The position numbers were made by a program, and so were the translations under genes. A DNA stretch of 64,000 bases from Mya arenaria (lineage: Eukaryota; Mollusca; Bivalvia; Myida; Myidae): assembly GCF_026914265.1 (NCBI RefSeq), contig NC_069122.1, forward strand, positions 33,035,473 to 33,099,472, read 5' to 3'. Shown here piece by piece: positions 61,384-64,000 of this stretch. The number at the start of each line of letters is the position of its first letter. Positions within the stretch are counted from its first letter, which is position 1. A model generated the notes under the pieces. It was not told where the DNA came from. It saw only the letters and a list, made by a program, of their open reading frames with translations, and did no database searches.

Positions 61384-61911
61384 ATAAGGTTTGGATTGAT
61401 TTAATCCCTGAGTGTCTGAAATTGCAACTTGTTAAAGTGGAATGGAAATGCATCTTACAACATATTCAGCTGATGTCAAGGTTTAGGCTAGAAATAATAT
61501 TACAGATTATCAAAACAAAAAATATATACATTTTGAAATCTCGAGCGAAAACAAATTCAGTCCAATATGTCGTGAACTTAAGACAAAATAGCAAAAATAA
61601 TAAATCATTTTTGCTGGTTAGACGGCATTGTTTATTGAGATGATTACTCTTAACAATCTCCGAGAGCAGAGCCTTTGTGGACTCGGTAAATGAAATCAGT
61701 AGGGGACATTGCTTCATACTTACACACATACGTGCCATTAAATGAAACAAGTGCTACGTCTAGAGAGAACGAAGAAAGCCTATGTCTCGACCAGGAATTA
61801 CTCCCAAGTCATATTTGAATAAACATGTCGGAGAGAAAGCTCGGTGATCTATAGCCGAGTGCTTGCCACCTTGTAGATTACCACGCTGCTCGGCTTGTCA
61901 TTGCTGTCAAT
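61384..61911 (+). repeat. triplicated segment, copy 3
   Basis: Full-length direct copy of 59060-59585, the same length to within a few bases. The minus-strand frame at 61466-61750 is within it and is not supported as a gene. Confidence 0.8.
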
Positions 61912-61918
61912 AAACGTA

Positions 61919-62065
61919 GGACAAAACATCCATGTACAAAACCTCCCATGCCATTTTTGAAAAGGTGAACAAAACCTCCCACATCATTTTGTCAAAATCA
62001 TTTGGGAGGTTTTGTCCATCTAGTCAAACATTACATGGGAGGTTATGTCCATGGAATGTTTTGCC
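61919..62065. mobile_element. nested palindromic element
   Basis: Outer arms 61919-61950 and 62034-62065 and inner arms (about 61964-61991 and 61992-62019) all carry the word GACAAAACCTCCCA or its complement, four times in total. The whole can fold into one stem. It directly abuts the end of triplicated segment copy 3. Likely a foldback MITE. Confidence 0.65.
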
Positions 62066-62810
62066 CGGCCCCCGCCGTCATTAGCTTTAGAATAAGAAAA
62101 ATGTTGTATGTTTTATATATTAGCCCATTACTATGATTTAAATTATACACCATTAATGGGATTAAACACTTTTTACTCCTGTTTGGTTATTATTAATTTT
62201 CCATCGGTTAATTTATAAATACCTTGTCTATGCATATTGTTAATACATTTTTTAGGATGTATAAGTGAGATTATTTGCTGAAAGTGTCAACTCTAAATGG
62301 ACCTGAGCCAATAAACCTATACACAGGAAATTCGACCCCTGTTGTGTAATCGATGTAAGAAAACAAGGAATGCGCATCAAAATTCATTCCTGAAACTATG
62401 CATTTAAGTCCTTTAAATTTGACACAGTTTGCGTGTTCTGTCTGTGTTGTGACGGTTTGTGTCTCTAGAATTGTGAGCATTAGGCTCACACGCACTTTTT
62501 ATGACGAAATTCAATATGGCAAATCATTAGGATTTACTAAAAATCTTGTCGCTGGAACCCTTCATCAAATGTTGATATATATTCAACGAGTTTGATTAGC
62601 GTTAGTAACGCTTTTAAACCAAAGGCTTCAAGGTTAAATTATCCCTCAGATTCTGTACGTGTAAGAGTCCTCACAGGTGAGCGGTTTTGATGTTTTTCTT
62701 CTATTTGTTATATTGAATGTATCGGTGTGGGTTTGCTCCCAATTAAAACCAGGGAGTTTGGAGTATCCTTCAATTGTTTTTTTTTCTGCAATGTCGGTAT
62801 TGAAGAGTAA

Positions 62811-62861
62811 AATAATAATAATTATAATAATAATAATAATAATAATTATAATAATAATAAT

Positions 62862-62919
<58 letters not shown>

Positions 62920-62945
62920 GTAATAATAATAATAATAATAATAAA
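62811..62945. repeat. AAT trinucleotide microsatellite
   Basis: Nearly pure AAT repeat of about 130 bp. The poly-Ile and poly-Tyr frames on both strands are artefacts. Confidence 0.97.
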
Positions 62946-64000
62946 GTGTTTTAAGATACATTGCCGTGAAAAAAACCATTTCGTCCAAAACATGAGCGAT
63001 TCCTTTAATTAAGTCTGCAATAAAACGTTGACTGATCGTGTCATTTATGTTTAAGATTAATGTTTTATTGCTCTTCAAATATATATTTCTAAAGCGCGAA
63101 ACTTGTTGGATTGCATATATTAATACAACTGGGTCTAAAACTTTATAACTTTACTAATATCTGACACACTAATGTGAAAATATAGTTGAGTAAAACCAAA
63201 GTAGTCTAAACTGTTTTGAGGTTTCTCATATCCAATTAAGACATGGACAAATGTAGTAGCAACCACATATATTTGTCTTGTTTTACCAAACCTATAACCC
63301 ATGACAAACAGGAGAAAAACCAAACCCAAAATAACAAAACATGGTAATAGCATGAAAAAATGCAAATCTTCGTCGTTATCGGAAAATTCTGGAAACACAC
63401 AAAACATGCTTTGTCTCTTCAATGATTATTTTTCTTAACTTCCCATCACGCTGCCTTGTAATTTTCAGATAGACCTTGTAAAGCTTGTATTAATGATAGG
63501 GAGAACATAAAGGGAAAGTCGTTCGTGTAAATGTTGGGTACTTTAAGTTTGGTTCGGACTGGGGATGAATATATGAGATTGGGCACTCAAAAGTCATTTT
63601 GCCACTAAGTGAGTTTATCTTGAAAACTGTCAGAGCATGTATGTAAAAGTGTTTGTTGAATATGTCCGTGTTCGATACGTTATAGTATATTTAGTATGGA
63701 TTAAAAATGTATTCTCCTTAGGCTAAATATTATATATTTATTGTATTATTAGCATATGAGTGTTAAAAAAAGTATGTTGTATAATATAATGTTTGTCTGA
63801 CTTCTTTTTCCAAAATGAATGTAAGTCTAACAACTAGCAGAAGAGCACAGCTTTTGGGCACCATTACTCTTCTTACTATATCTGGGCTGGTAAGAGCACA
63901 GCATGATGGGACGTACGTACTGTGCGCATTGGCTTTATGCACCATCATAAGACCACCATGGCACTTTCAAAACACGCCTTTGATTATATCTCGTCTTTTA
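62946..64000. other. non-coding stretch to window end
   Basis: A minus-strand frame at 63135-63422 contains a hydrophobic stretch (FFMLLPCFVILGLVFLLFVMG) but no family match or convincing splice sites. Nothing else recognised. Confidence 0.35.

Noticed and set aside
62271..62495. Minus-strand 74-codon frame considered as an upstream SLC1 exon
   Set aside because: Sequence does not resemble any SLC1 N-terminal segment and no acceptor/donor pair fits.
62646..63078. Poly-Ile and poly-Tyr frames on both strands
   Set aside because: Produced by the AAT microsatellite.
63135..63422. Minus-strand frame with a membrane-like hydrophobic stretch
   Set aside because: One hydrophobic run in AT-rich DNA is expected by chance; it does not match SLC1 TM1-TM3 and lacks splice sites.

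Overview
This window is AT-rich and intron-rich, full of microsatellites, minisatellites and small palindromic elements, with split genes that use GT-AG splice sites. It is metazoan nuclear DNA. The repeat load, the kind of reverse-transcriptase remnant and the overall texture suggest a mollusc, most likely a bivalve; that is an inference from pattern recognition, not a database match. Coding DNA is sparse. Most open frames of 60-120 codons here are chance frames or frames forced by simple repeats.

Two genes can be reconstructed with confidence. (1) At 5662-9972 (+) lies a nearly complete hAT-superfamily DNA transposon. It has terminal inverted repeats, a 5-bp flanking direct repeat and a five-exon transposase gene (6003-9627) whose splice phases all agree. 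One in-frame TAG at 7145-7147 breaks the frame. (2) At 41566-55866 (-) are the last seven coding exons of an SLC1-family excitatory amino acid (glutamate/aspartate) transporter, 1153 nt of CDS with six phase-consistent introns. They run from the end of the TM3-TM4 region through HP1, TM7, HP2 and TM8 to the stop codon. The exons for the start of the protein are not visible up to 64000 and probably lie beyond the window.

Layout: 1-1050 two tentative minus-strand exons of an unrecognised gene; 2876-3011 nested palindromic element; 4208-4655 tandem duplication; 4980-11725 pairs of old duplicated blocks on either side of the hAT element; 15.7-16.9 kb decayed minisatellite; 17.89-18.94 kb higher-order minisatellite; 24.93-25.27 kb and 30.85-32.13 kb two 5'-truncated copies of one retroelement, the second keeping part of a decayed reverse transcriptase; 32.17-32.38 kb a tentative terminal exon (+); 33.5-34.3 kb minisatellite split by an insertion with tRNA-like boxes; 37.49-37.58 kb foldback hairpin; 41.57-55.87 kb the SLC1 gene; 59.0-61.9 kb a segment present three times; 61.92-62.07 kb a nested palindromic element; 62.8 kb an (AAT)n microsatellite.

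The most unusual signal is in the SLC1 introns. Tandem arrays in them appear to have been seeded from exon-intron junctions. One intron (46034-47561) carries decayed ~90-bp copies of the neighbouring exon's 3' end plus its donor. The next intron upstream begins a 95-bp array that repeats the 3' splice acceptor several times, and at its other end it has shorter decayed repeats resembling the 5' splice donor. The gene therefore carries a row of decoy splice sites next to the ones that keep the reading frame.
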